DNA of 64,000 nucleotides, from assembly GCF_001598235.1 (NCBI RefSeq), contig NZ_BCYO01000006.1, positions 124,001-188,000 on the forward strand, in the 5' to 3' direction. Origin of the DNA: Polaromonas jejuensis NBRC 106434. Lineage in GTDB: Bacteria > Pseudomonadota > Gammaproteobacteria > Burkholderiales > Burkholderiaceae_C. Below are positions 38,572 through 46,737 of this stretch, piece by piece; position 1 is the stretch's first letter; each line of letters starts with the position of its first letter. The position numbers and the translations under genes were made by a program. Under the pieces are notes generated by a model that made no database searches, had not been told where the DNA came from, and was given only the letters and a program-made list of their open reading frames with translations.

Positions 38572-39981
38572 TCAGTGGGCGGAAAAAATCACGCGATCAG
38601 GAACAGGCTTGAAGGTGCCCAAGCGGCTCCACCAGGGCATCAGCAGGAAGAAGCCGAAGTAGAACAGCGTCCCCACCTGCGACACGCGCTCACCGAGCGG
38701 CGAGGGTGGCTGCACGCCCAGATAGCCGAGGATCAGGAAGTTGATCACGAAGATGATGTACAGGTACTTGTTCCAGTTCGGACGGTAGCGGATCGATTTG
38801 ACTTCGCTCTTGTCCAGCCAGGGCAGGAAAAACAGGATGACAACAGCGCCACCCATCACGAGCACGCCCCAGAACTTGGCATCGGTCACCAGCATGGCGG
38901 CCACCACCACCACGGCAGCGCCGACGATGATGGCCTTGAACAGGCCCGCCACCTTGGCCTTGATCACACCCAGCAACGCACCGCCCAGCACGCAGGCGAT
39001 CAGCGCATACATCATCTCGCTGGTGATGGCACGCAGCATGGAATAAAAGGGTGTGAAGTACCAGACCGGGGCAATATGCGCCGGTGTTTTCAGCGGGTCG
39101 GCCGGGATGAAGTTGTTGTACTCGAGGAAGTAGCCGCCAAACTCGGGCGCAAAGAAGATGATCGCCGAGAAGATCATCAGAAACACGCTGACGCCGAAAA
39201 TGTCGTGCACCGTGTAGTAGGGGTGGAAGGGAATGCCGTCCAGGGGATGGCCGTTGGCATCGCGCGGTGCCTTGGGTCCCTTGATTTCAACGCCGTCGGG
39301 GTTGTTCGAGCCCACTTCGTGCAAGGCGATGATGTGCGCCACGACCAGGCCCAGCAGCACCAGCGGCACGGCAATCACGTGGAACGCAAAGAAGCGGTTC
39401 AGCGTGGCGTCGCCGACCACGTAGTCGCCGCGAATCAGCAGCGCCAGGTCGGGACCGATGAAAGGAATGGCGGCAAACAGGTTCACGATCACCTGGGCGC
39501 CCCAGTAGCTCATCTGGCCCCAGGGCAGCAGGTAGCCCATGAAGGCCTCGGCCATCAGGCACAGGAAGATCGCACAGCCGAAGATCCAGACCAGCTCGCG
39601 CGGCTTGCGGTAGCTGCCATAGAGCAGGCCGCGGAACATGTGCAGATAGACCACCACAAAGAAGGCCGAGGCGCCCGTCGAGTGCATGTAGCGGATCAGC
39701 CAGCCCCAGGGCACGTCGCGCATGATGTACTCGACCGAACCGAAGGCCAGCGCGGCATCGGGCTTGTAGTTCATGGTCAGGAAAATGCCGGTGACGATCT
39801 GGATCACCAGCACCAGCATGGCCAGCGAGCCAAAGATGTACCAGAAGTTGAAGTTCTTGGGCGCGTAGTACTCGCTCATGTGCTCTTGGTAGAGCTTGGT
39901 GGCGGGAAAACGGTTGTCGACCCAGTTCATCGCCTTGGCAGCGAGCGGGGCATCGGGGGAAATTTCTTTGAATTCAGCCAT
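38572..39981 (-). CDS. petB: Cytochrome b of the bc1 complex
   Basis: Membrane haem-b subunit, 469 residues. NFWYIFGSLAMLVLVIQIVT, GWLIRYMHSTGASAFFVVVY and LPWGQMSYWGAQVIV carry the Qo-side helices and first histidines. FAFHVIAVPLVLLGLVVAHI has the second set. PEFGGYFLEYNNF is the PEWY-loop variant (PEFG). A long hydrophobic C-terminus follows. Lies between petA and petC in one operon. Confidence 0.95.
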   Translation of the reverse strand: MAEFKEISPDAPLAAKAMNWVDNRFPATKLYQEHMSEYYAPKNFNFWYIFGSLAMLVLVIQIVTGIFLTMNYKPDAALAFGSVEYIMRDVPWGWLIRYMHSTGASAFFVVVYLHMFRGLLYGSYRKPRELVWIFGCAIFLCLMAEAFMGYLLPWGQMSYWGAQVIVNLFAAIPFIGPDLALLIRGDYVVGDATLNRFFAFHVIAVPLVLLGLVVAHIIALHEVGSNNPDGVEIKGPKAPRDANGHPLDGIPFHPYYTVHDIFGVSVFLMIFSAIIFFAPEFGGYFLEYNNFIPADPLKTPAHIAPVWYFTPFYSMLRAITSEMMYALIACVLGGALLGVIKAKVAGLFKAIIVGAAVVVVAAMLVTDAKFWGVLVMGGAVVILFFLPWLDKSEVKSIRYRPNWNKYLYIIFVINFLILGYLGVQPPSPLGERVSQVGTLFYFGFFLLMPWWSRLGTFKPVPDRVIFSAH

Positions 39982-40102
39982 AACTGATCCTGGTTCGGTG
40001 GGGTTCTTTAGCGAGCGCCCGATACGATGCGGAAATGTCGGCAGTGGGTATCAGGGCGCTGGCTGCAAGGTCTTGTGAAGGCGCTCAGGGGACTAAGCGC
40101 CT

Positions 40103-40738
40103 TCAGGCCTTTTTGTCTTCACCAATCAGCAGCCGCGTGTCTGACAGGTAGGTATGCGGTGGCACTTCCAGATTGTCGGGTGCGGGCTTGTTCTTGTAGA
40201 CGCGGCCGGCCATGTCGAAGGTGGAGCCGTGGCAGGGGCACAGGAAACCGCCGGCCCAATCATCCGGCAGCGAAGGCTGGGCGCCAGGCTGGAACTTGTC
40301 GGAAGGCGAGCAGCCCAGGTGCGAGCAGATGCCCACCACCACCAGCGTTTCGGGCTTGATGGAACGGTTTTCATTGCGGGCGTAGGCGGGGGTCAGCTCG
40401 TCCGGCTTGCGCTCGGACTTGGGGTCGGCCAGCAGGGCGTCGACCTTGGGCAGGGAAGCGAGTTGCTCGGGGGTGCGGCGAACGATCCACACCGGCTTGC
40501 CGCGCCACTCGACCGTCATTTTTTCGCCAGGCTTGATGCTCGAGATATCGACTTCAACCGCGGCACCGGCAGCCTTGGCCTTTTCGGAGGGCTGAAAAGT
40601 GCTGACAAAGGGCACGGCAACAGCAGCAACGCCCGCGCCGCCCACGGCGCATGTGGCCACGATCCAGTTTCTTTTATCTTTATCGACGGAGGCGCCGTGC
40701 GGCACACCGATCACGCTTGCTTGGCTTGCTTGGGTCAT
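40103..40738 (-). CDS. petA: Rieske iron-sulfur protein of the bc1 complex
   Basis: 211 residues. The [2Fe-2S] ligands are in CSHLGC (C138, H140) and CPCHGS (C167, H170), with disulfide cysteines C143 and C169. The N-terminal helix NWIVATCAVGGAGVAAVAVP is an uncleaved Tat-type anchor. Its basic pair is KR (DKRNW) instead of the usual RR. First gene of petABC; the 253-base region to mscL must hold its promoter. Confidence 0.94.
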   Translation of the reverse strand: MTQASQASVIGVPHGASVDKDKRNWIVATCAVGGAGVAAVAVPFVSTFQPSEKAKAAGAAVEVDISSIKPGEKMTVEWRGKPVWIVRRTPEQLASLPKVDALLADPKSERKPDELTPAYARNENRSIKPETLVVVGICSHLGCSPSDKFQPGAQPSLPDDWAGGFLCPCHGSTFDMAGRVYKNKPAPDNLEVPPHTYLSDTRLLIGEDKKA

Positions 40739-40939
40739 GAGAGTCCTTCAAGAACTGGCTTGAAAAAGGCATAGTGGGGTCAACCCGCGATTGTAGCGGA
40801 GCAGGCAAGCGTTTTTCAAGGCGCGCAGCCCGGCAAGCCCCTCTGCCCTCCCGCGCCTGCCTGGGGCGCTCATATTTTGTTTCCGCCAGGTGCTCGCGCT
40901 GTTTCACCCGGCCCGTCCTGCGGCCATAATCGCGTTCGA

Positions 40940-40958
40940 CGATCGCTAAATGCGATCG
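40940..40958 (+). other. Inverted repeat in the mscL leader
   Basis: CGATCGC (40940-40946) and GCGATCG (40952-40958) flank TAAAT. The stem would bury the ATG at 40950, which argues for the downstream mscL start at 40992. Confidence 0.4.
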
Positions 40959-40991
40959 GCTATGTCACAACAGCAACAACAGGAGCGCTTC

Positions 40992-41414
40992 ATGGGAATG
41001 ATGCAGGAATTCAGGGAGTTTGCCGTCAAGGGCAATGTGATGGACTTGGCCGTCGGTGTGATCATAGGCGGCGCCTTCGGCAAGATCGTCGACTCGGTCG
41101 TCGGCGACCTGATCATGCCGCTGGTCAGCAAGATTTTTGGCGGGCTCGATTTCTCCAGCTATTACGTTGCGCTGGCCGGACAGGCCGCCGGCTTGCCGCT
41201 GGCCGAGGCCAAAAAGGCCGGCGCCGTGTTCGCCTACGGCAACTTCATCACGGTGGCGCTGAACTTCGTCATCCTGGCGTTCATCATCTTCATGATGGTC
41301 AAGCAGATGAACCGCCTCAAGAAGGAAGCCCCACCCGCCGCCCCGGCCGCCCCGGCCGCGCCGGCGGAAGACATCGTGTTGCTGCGCGAGATCCGCGACA
41401 GCCTCAAAAAGTAA
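40992..41414 (+). CDS. mscL: Large-conductance mechanosensitive channel
   Basis: 140 residues: [22 protein letters not shown]1 [20 protein letters not shown], a periplasmic loop, TM2 [20 protein letters not shown], an alanine/proline linker and a C-terminal helix ([10 protein letters not shown]). It is an emergency valve against hypo-osmotic shock. AGGAG six bases before the ATG at 40992 decides the start; ATGs at 40950 and 40962 would add a Gln-rich stretch not seen in the family. A repeat-derived terminator follows. Confidence 0.93.
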   Translation: MGMMQEFREFAVKGNVMDLAVGVIIGGAFGKIVDSVVGDLIMPLVSKIFGGLDFSSYYVALAGQAAGLPLAEAKKAGAVFAYGNFITVALNFVILAFIIFMMVKQMNRLKKEAPPAAPAAPAAPAEDIVLLREIRDSLKK

Positions 41415-41453
41415 TCCTTCTTCGCGCGCGTCGAGCCCGACGCACACCTTCAA

Positions 41454-41502
41454 TGCTATCTATTAAATAGCTAATGGTGCCCGTCCTGACTGGACTGGCA
41501 CC
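41454..41502 (+). repeat. Dispersed hairpin repeat, copy 6 (mscL terminator)
   Basis: Left half GCTAT-CTATTAA-ATAGC is a perfect 5-bp stem. The right half has become a long stem rather than the usual TGCGC...GGGCTGGAGGCC. Confidence 0.7.
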
Positions 41503-41508
41503 TTTTTT
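41476..41508 (+). terminator. Rho-independent terminator of mscL
   Basis: GGTGCC-C-GTCC, loop TGACT, GGAC-T-GGCACC (41476-41502) followed by six T. The last T bases overlap the pdxA stop codon of the convergent gene. Confidence 0.85.
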
Positions 41509-42556
41509 ATTGATTTTTGAGCGGTACAGCGAGCTGGCGCGCCATGCGGATGGCGGCGAGCAGGCTCGATGCGTCGGCGCGCCCGGTGCCGGCAATGTCG
41601 AACGCCGTGCCGTGGTCAGGGCTGGTGCGCACCAGCGGCAGGCCCAGCGTCACGTTGACGCCCTGCGCCACGCCCAGGTACTTGACCGGAATCAGCCCCT
41701 GGTCGTGGTACATCGCCACCACCACATCAAATTCGCCGGGCTTGTCCGCCGCGTGGCGCGCCCGCATGAAGACCGTGTCGGGGGCAAACGGGCCGCGCGC
41801 ATCCAGGCCCTCGGCCCGGGCGGCCGCGATGGCCGGGGCGATGATGGTTTGCTCTTCGTCGCCAAACAGCCCGCCCTCGCCCGCATGCGGGTTCAGACCG
41901 GCCACGGCGATGCGCGGCGGCCGGCCCAAGCTGGCACCGACGGCGCGGTGCGTGATGCGCAGGGTTTGCAGCACGTTGTCAAAGGTCACGGCCTCGATGG
42001 CGCGGCGCAGCGACATGTGGATGCTCACCAGCACGGTCTTGAGTTCGTCATTGGCCAGCATCATGCGCACCGGAACGTCTTGCACGGATTTGCCCAGGAA
42101 GGCGGCGGCCTCGGCCTGCAGCATTTCGGTATGGCCCGGAAAAGCCGCCACCCAGCCGCCAGCCGCGGCCAGCGCCTCCTTGTGAATCGGCGCCGTCACC
42201 ATGCCGGCCGCCTCGCCCGCGAGCACGCTGCGGGCCGCCCAGACAATGCAGTCGGCGGCCGCTTTTCCGGCCAAAGCGCTCACCAGCCCAAAAGAAACAA
42301 GTGCAGTCAGCTCACATTTTTGTAGCACCGGGATGCAGCGCGGAGGCGCCGAAAACCCATCGGACAAGGACTCAAGCTGCGCGACCGCCAGGGCCAGCGG
42401 TGCGGCCATCAGCGCAGCGGCGCGCCGCATGGTCGCGACATCGCCGACCACCACACAGCCCTGCAGTTCTGCCGGTGAATCACGGAAAGCCCTGGCGATG
42501 ATTTCAGGGCCTATGCCGGCCGGATCGCCCATGGTGATGAGCAAGGATTTGTTCAT
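41507..42556 (-). CDS. pdxA: 4-Hydroxythreonine-4-phosphate dehydrogenase
   Basis: Pyridoxal-phosphate synthesis enzyme (NAD- and zinc-dependent). 349 residues from MNKSLLITMGDPAGIGPEII. VTAPIHKEALAAAGG and the metal site PGHTEMLQAEA are typical, as are GLNPHAGEGGLFGDEE and AMYHDQGLIPVKYLG. About residues 77-92 (VLQKCELTALVSFGLV) coincide with a dispersed-repeat copy. An in-frame ATG at 42619 with its own AAGG gives a 21-residue-longer form (see the tandem duplication). Confidence 0.93.
   Translation of the reverse strand: MNKSLLITMGDPAGIGPEIIARAFRDSPAELQGCVVVGDVATMRRAAALMAAPLALAVAQLESLSDGFSAPPRCIPVLQKCELTALVSFGLVSALAGKAAADCIVWAARSVLAGEAAGMVTAPIHKEALAAAGGWVAAFPGHTEMLQAEAAAFLGKSVQDVPVRMMLANDELKTVLVSIHMSLRRAIEAVTFDNVLQTLRITHRAVGASLGRPPRIAVAGLNPHAGEGGLFGDEEQTIIAPAIAAARAEGLDARGPFAPDTVFMRARHAADKPGEFDVVVAMYHDQGLIPVKYLGVAQGVNVTLGLPLVRTSPDHGTAFDIAGTGRADASSLLAAIRMARQLAVPLKNQ
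42282..42327 (-). repeat. Dispersed hairpin repeat, copy 7 (inside pdxA)
   Basis: On the minus strand: GCTACAAAAATGTGAGCTGA, then CTGCACTTGTTTCTTTTGGG and CTGG. It follows the family layout with C-G in place of T-A in the left stem, and lies in the pdxA reading frame. Confidence 0.55.
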
Positions 42557-42563
42557 TGGAGTA

Positions 42564-42689
42564 CCTTCGTGCTTCGCACTGCGGTGCGAGCTTGCTTGGG
42601 GCGGCCCGGCGCGGTTCATTTCAATGCCTTCGTGCTCCGCACTGCGGTGCGAGCTTGCTTGGAGCGGTCCGGCGCGGCGCTCATGCCGG
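42564..42689 (-). repeat. Two 63-bp tandem units covering the pdxA translation start region
   Basis: CCTTCGTGCT begins at 42564 and again at 42627, and the two units are nearly identical over most of their length. Each, read on the minus strand, contains a CGCAC/GTGCG hairpin and then CACGAAGG, a short spacer and ATGAAC. The Shine-Dalgarno and start codon are therefore duplicated in frame. The outer unit overlaps the stop of the Nif3-like gene. Confidence 0.85.
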
Positions 42690-43454
42690 GTTGTCAATGT
42701 CGATGAACTGGTGCGTCAGGCCCAATTGTGCGGCCACATGCGCCGCCACCGCCGGCGCGCCGTAACGCTCGGACGCATGGTGACCACAGGCAAAAAAGGG
42801 CACACCCATCTCGCGGGCGTAATGGGCTTGCGGTTCGGAAATTTCGCCGGTGATGAAGGCATCGGCCCCGGCGGCGATCGCCGCTTCGAAATAACCTTGC
42901 GCGCCACCTGTGCACCACGCTATCTTTTTAATAGCCGACTGCGCGCTCCCCACGGTGACCACGGGCCTTTTTAATGCATTTTTTATGGTTTCAGCGAGTG
43001 CTTCGGCCGTATTGAAGCTGCCGCCATCGGTTTTGCCGCCGAGAAAGCCCAAGTCCTGCTCGCCGAAACGCGCCGTCGCCGTCAGGCCCAGCTGCAGTCC
43101 CAGTTGTGCGTTGTTGCCCAGCTGCGGGTGCGCATCCAGCGGCAAATGGTAGGCATAGAGGTTGATGTCGTGGCCCAGCAGCAGCGCCAGACGCTGCTTC
43201 ATCCAGCCGGTGACGCAGCCGTCCTGGCCGCGCCAGAACAGGCCGTGGTGCACAAAAATCGCGTCAGCCTGCGCCTCAATCGCCGCCTCGATCAGCGCGC
43301 GGCTGGCCGTGACGCCGGAGACGATCTTGCGAATCTGCGCCCGCCCCTCGACCTGCAGGCCGTTGGGGCCGTAGTCCTTGAAGCGCGCGGGCTGCAGCAG
43401 CGCATCAAAGGCCTGCAGCACATCTTGTCGGTGGGCCTGTCTAGGGGTGTTCAT
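42681..43454 (-). CDS. Nif3-like dinuclear metal-centre protein
   Basis: 257 residues. YGPNGLQVEGRAQIRKIVSG, IFVHHGLFWRG and YAYHLPLDAHPQLGNN carry metal ligands. WCTGGAQGYFEAAIAAGADA, FITGEISEPQAHYARE and FFACGHHASERYG complete the family. Often annotated GTP cyclohydrolase I type 2; the true reaction is unsettled. The segment between KNALKRPVVT and KKIAWCTGG coincides with a dispersed repeat. Upstream of pdxA on the same strand. Confidence 0.88.
   Translation of the reverse strand: MNTPRQAHRQDVLQAFDALLQPARFKDYGPNGLQVEGRAQIRKIVSGVTASRALIEAAIEAQADAIFVHHGLFWRGQDGCVTGWMKQRLALLLGHDINLYAYHLPLDAHPQLGNNAQLGLQLGLTATARFGEQDLGFLGGKTDGGSFNTAEALAETIKNALKRPVVTVGSAQSAIKKIAWCTGGAQGYFEAAIAAGADAFITGEISEPQAHYAREMGVPFFACGHHASERYGAPAVAAHVAAQLGLTHQFIDIDNPA
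42919..42972 (+). repeat. Dispersed hairpin repeat, copy 8 (inside the Nif3-like gene)
   Basis: GCTATCTTTTTAATAGCCGA, then CTGCGCGC and ACGGGCCTTTTT. The left stem GCTAT/ATAGC is intact, but the right end is less like the consensus. It sits antisense inside the coding region. Confidence 0.5.
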
Positions 43455-43497
43455 GCGCTGATTGTCTCAGGCCCGGGCGCAGCCGGTCAGGCCGGTT

Positions 43498-43683
43498 TTA
43501 CTTGCCCTTGCGCGCCACGTAGTCGCCGCTGGCCAGCGGCAGCAGGCCCAGCACAAAGCCCAGGATCGCCAGCCCGCCCACATAGTGGGCCGGGGCCATC
43601 ACATCCTTTTGCAGCCAGGTCGTGATGATGATGGGGGTGAGACCACCAAAAATGGCGTAGGACAAGTCGTGGCGGGTCAGGAA
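43498..43683 (-). pseudogene. C-terminal remnant of an MFS transporter
   Basis: The minus-strand frame ends with about 60 residues, including HDLSYAIFGGLTPIIITTWL and HYVGGLAILGFVLGLLPLAS. These resemble the last two membrane helices of MFS permeases of the metabolite:H+ symporter type. Upstream the frame becomes arginine/proline-rich and unlike any transporter, and no earlier helices are found. I read it as a decayed fragment. Confidence 0.6.
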
Positions 43684-44091
43684 ACGAGAAGGCGCAGCCG
43701 TGGCGCCCCCGGCAATGGGGTTCAAGCTTCCCGATGCAGTTTGCGGGATTTGAAGGGAGCCGTGCGGGTAGGGGCCAGCGGGGGTACTGCCTGCCGCCAG
43801 AGGCCGTTCAGGCGCGCCGGGATCCTGGCGCTGGGCGGGCGGAAGTCGGAAATGGTGACGGCCGCGAGGAACAGCTCGGCTTGCACAGCCAGGCATGATT
43901 TTAAGGGTTTCCCCCTAGATTCGTTTTGAAGCTGCCCAAAACCCCGCAGGTCGCACCCTACCGCGCCTGTCCGGCCGTTTCCACCACCACGCGGCTTCCT
44001 GCTTGGGGGACAATACGGCTGATGCAGCGCGCGCCACCGGCCCAGCCGCAACACCCTGCCCTTTGACCTTCCCTGTTGACCCCTTTTACCC
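43684..44091. other. 408-base stretch without a recognisable gene
   Basis: Lies between the transporter remnant and the DegS-like gene. Frames crossing it are short or compositionally unlikely. It probably holds the protease promoter, but I found no convincing -35/-10 pair. A GGCGCCCCC-rich patch occurs near 43.7 kb. Confidence 0.5.
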
Positions 44092-45249
44092 ATGAAGCGT
44101 ACCTGGCTCCTGTTTTCCCAGACCGTCACCGTTTTGCTGGCGGCCTATTTTGTGGTGGCCACGCTCAAGCCGCAGTGGCTGGACAGGGGCAGTTCGCTGG
44201 GTGGCGTGTCCGTGATCGAGGCCCCGGCCAGCAGCCTGCAGCGCAGCACCGGCGCAGTCGGCAGTTTCAGCTCGGCAGCCAAAGTTGCCTCGGCCGCCGT
44301 GGTCAGCATCAACACCAGCAAGGCCGCCGCCAAAAACCCGCACGCCGACGACCCATGGTTCAAGTTTTTCTTCGGCGACCAGGGCGCCGACGAGCCGCAG
44401 GGCGGCCTCGGCAGCGGCGTCATCATCAGCCCCAGCGGCTACATCCTGACCAACAACCATGTGGTCGAGGGCGCCGACGAGATTGAGGTCATCCTCAACG
44501 ACACGCGCAAGGCCAAGGCCCAGGTCATAGGCACCGACCCCGACACCGACCTGGCGATCCTGAAAATCGACCTGGACAAGCTGCCCGCCATCGTGCTGGG
44601 CGACTCCGACGCGCTGCAGGTGGGCGACCCGGTGCTGGCCATCGGCAACCCCTTCGGCGTGGGCCAGACCGTGACCGGCGGCATCGTCAGCGCGCTGGGG
44701 CGCAACCAGCTGGGCATCAACACCTTCGAGAACTTCATCCAGACCGATGCCGCCATCAATCCCGGCAATTCGGGCGGCGCGCTGGTCGATGTGAACGGCC
44801 ACCTGATGGGCATCAACACCGCGATTTACTCGCGCTCTGGCGGCTCCATGGGCATAGGTTTTGCCATTCCCGTGTCCACGGCCAAGCAGGTGCTGGAAAG
44901 CATCGTGAAGGACGGCCAGGTAACGCGCGGCTGGATAGGCGTAGAGCCGCAAGACCTGAATCCCGAGTTGGCCGAGACTTTCAACCTCAAGCCCGGCGCC
45001 GCCAAGACGGGCGGCGTGATCATCACCGGCGTGCTGCAAAACGGCCCGGCCGCACAGGCCGGCATACAGCCCGGTGATGTGATCACGGCCGTCAAGGGCA
45101 AACCCGTCGGCAATGTGAGCCAGCTGCTGAGCGCGGTGGCCGCCCTCAAGCCCGGCACGCCCGCCCCCCTGACGGTGCACCGCGGCGACAGCCAGAGCGA
45201 GATTGCCGTGACGCCCGGCAAACGCCAGCGGCCCAAGGTGCAGCGCTGA
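44092..45249 (+). CDS. DegS/HtrA-like serine protease with one PDZ domain
   Basis: 385 residues. One N-terminal membrane anchor (TWLLFSQTVTVLLAAYFVVA) tethers a periplasmic trypsin-like domain with His in TNNHVVEGADE, Asp in DTDLAILKID and Ser in NPGNSGGALVD. One PDZ domain follows (GWIGVEPQDL; GVLQNGPAAQAGIQPGDVIT). A single PDZ and a membrane anchor fit DegS/AlgW rather than DegP, so envelope-stress signalling is plausible. It precedes convergent tatC. Confidence 0.9.
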   Translation: MKRTWLLFSQTVTVLLAAYFVVATLKPQWLDRGSSLGGVSVIEAPASSLQRSTGAVGSFSSAAKVASAAVVSINTSKAAAKNPHADDPWFKFFFGDQGADEPQGGLGSGVIISPSGYILTNNHVVEGADEIEVILNDTRKAKAQVIGTDPDTDLAILKIDLDKLPAIVLGDSDALQVGDPVLAIGNPFGVGQTVTGGIVSALGRNQLGINTFENFIQTDAAINPGNSGGALVDVNGHLMGINTAIYSRSGGSMGIGFAIPVSTAKQVLESIVKDGQVTRGWIGVEPQDLNPELAETFNLKPGAAKTGGVIITGVLQNGPAAQAGIQPGDVITAVKGKPVGNVSQLLSAVAALKPGTPAPLTVHRGDSQSEIAVTPGKRQRPKVQR

Positions 45250-45275
45250 AGCCATCCCCGCGACCCGGCATGAAT

Positions 45276-45338
45276 TGCTAGCAATTTAATAGCTGGATGC
45301 GCCCGCCTCAATTGGGCTGGAGGCCGATTTAAGGCTTG
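45276..45338 (+). repeat. Dispersed hairpin repeat, copy 9
   Basis: TTGCTAGCAATTTAATAGCT, GGATGCGCCCGCC, TTGGGCTGGAGGCC. The right half is close to the consensus. Located after the DegS-like gene, before convergent tatC. Confidence 0.8.
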
Positions 45339-45396
45339 TTTCAGGCGTTATGGCCGCAAACCGGCCAGGATCAACGAAGCCGGAGGCCCCGGCCCT

Positions 45397-46197
45397 TCAA
45401 GGCTTGGCGGCTTCGGTGTCGCTGTCGGCGTCGGGCGCCTTGGTGTGCTTGACGAACACCTGCGCCGCGAGAATGCCGATTTCATAAAGCCCGCCCACCA
45501 CGGCCAACAGCATGAGCATGGAGCCCGCGTCGGGCGGCGTGACCAGTGCGGTGCCAATCGCGGCAACCACCCAGAAGTAGCCGCGGTACTGGCGCAGCTG
45601 GGCGATGCTGAGCACGCCCATGCGCACCAGCAAAATCACTGCAATCGGCACCTCGAAGGCCAGGCCGAAAGCCAGAAACATGCCGAGCACGAAATTGAGG
45701 TATTCCTCGATGTCCGGCGCGGCGGTGATGGACTTGGGCGCAAAGCTCTGGATGAACTTGAAGACCTGGCCAAACACGAAGTAGTAGCAAAACACCACGC
45801 CCAGAAAAAACAGCAAGGTGCTGGAAATCACCAGCGGCATGACCAGTCTTTTCTCGTGCGAATACAGGCCCGGCGCCACAAAGGCCCAGACCTGGTAGAG
45901 CACCACCGGCAGCGCAATCATGAAGGCCGCCATGAAGAGAATCTTGATGGGCACGACAAACGGCGAGACGACGTTGGTGGCAATCAGCGTGGCGCCCTTG
46001 GGCAGTGCGGCGACCAGCGGCGCGGCCAGCAGGTCGTAGAGCGCGCCCGGGCCGGGATACAGCGCCAGGATGGCCGCCGCGATACCGATGGCAATCACCG
46101 CCTTGATCATCCGGTCCCGCAGCTCCATCAGGTGCTGCACAAAGGGCTGTTCGGTGCCCGCGAGTTCGTCGGGCTTGTCGGTGTTGGAGTCGCTCAT
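45397..46197 (-). CDS. tatC: Twin-arginine translocase subunit TatC
   Basis: Receptor core of the Tat exporter, 266 residues, six membrane helices. FVQHLMELRDRMIKAVIAIG, LYQVWAFVAPGLYSHEKRLV and FGLAFEVPIAVILLVRMGVL are family signatures. Substrates in this window may include the Rieske protein (petA). Last gene of tatABC, which follows the his genes and hinT. Confidence 0.95.
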   Translation of the reverse strand: MSDSNTDKPDELAGTEQPFVQHLMELRDRMIKAVIAIGIAAAILALYPGPGALYDLLAAPLVAALPKGATLIATNVVSPFVVPIKILFMAAFMIALPVVLYQVWAFVAPGLYSHEKRLVMPLVISSTLLFFLGVVFCYYFVFGQVFKFIQSFAPKSITAAPDIEEYLNFVLGMFLAFGLAFEVPIAVILLVRMGVLSIAQLRQYRGYFWVVAAIGTALVTPPDAGSMLMLLAVVGGLYEIGILAAQVFVKHTKAPDADSDTEAAKP

Positions 46198-46261
46198 GAA
46201 AGAAGTTTGCGCTGGGTGAAGTGCGCCGGCGTGCGCGCAACAGGAGAGTCAGGAGGAACCG

Positions 46262-46729
46262 TCAGGCATTGTGGCCCGGTTTGGGGCGAAAGCGCGCCAC
46301 GCGGGCAGCGCCCGACTGGGCCCTGGTACGCACGCCCGAACGGGCCTTGTACCACTGCGGCGTTGCGCCTGTTTTAAGCCGCCACTTCTTTTTCGGATGT
46401 TTGTATTCGGGAAAGACTTCAAAACCGGGCAACTCGCCGCTGGACGCCGTGCCTGTGGTTTCAGCCCATGATTTTTCAAAATCGCTGGCGCTGGTCTGGA
46501 TCGAGCTTTCGACGTCGCGCGCGGCGCTTTCGACGGTCTCTTTCATTTTCTTGAGCTCGTCGAGCTCCATGGAGCGGTTGACTTCCTGCTTGACGTCATT
46601 GACATAGCGCTGCGCCTTGCCCAGCAAGGTGCCCACGGTACGGGCCACGCGCGGCAGCTTTTCCGGGCCGATGACGATCAGCGCCACGGCGCCTATCAGC
46701 GCCATTTTGGAAATGCCGAGATCAATCAT
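46262..46729 (-). CDS. tatB: Twin-arginine translocase subunit TatB
   Basis: 155 residues. [20 protein letters not shown] forms the single N-terminal helix, and [20 protein letters not shown] is the conserved amphipathic helix. The C-terminal tail is long and charged ([19 protein letters not shown]). A 169-base repeat-rich spacer separates it from tatA. Confidence 0.94.
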   Translation of the reverse strand: MIDLGISKMALIGAVALIVIGPEKLPRVARTVGTLLGKAQRYVNDVKQEVNRSMELDELKKMKETVESAARDVESSIQTSASDFEKSWAETTGTASSGELPGFEVFPEYKHPKKKWRLKTGATPQWYKARSGVRTRAQSGAARVARFRPKPGHNA

Positions 46730-46737
46730 GGAACATC

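Noticed and set aside
40950..40991. Upstream in-frame starts for mscL (40950 and 40962)
   Set aside because: The added Gln-rich residues are not in the family, the ATG at 40950 sits in a hairpin, and the ATG at 40992 has a good Shine-Dalgarno.
43722..44129. A 135-codon minus-strand frame
   Set aside because: Composition is Arg/Gly/Pro-rich without motifs, and it overlaps the start of the protease gene.
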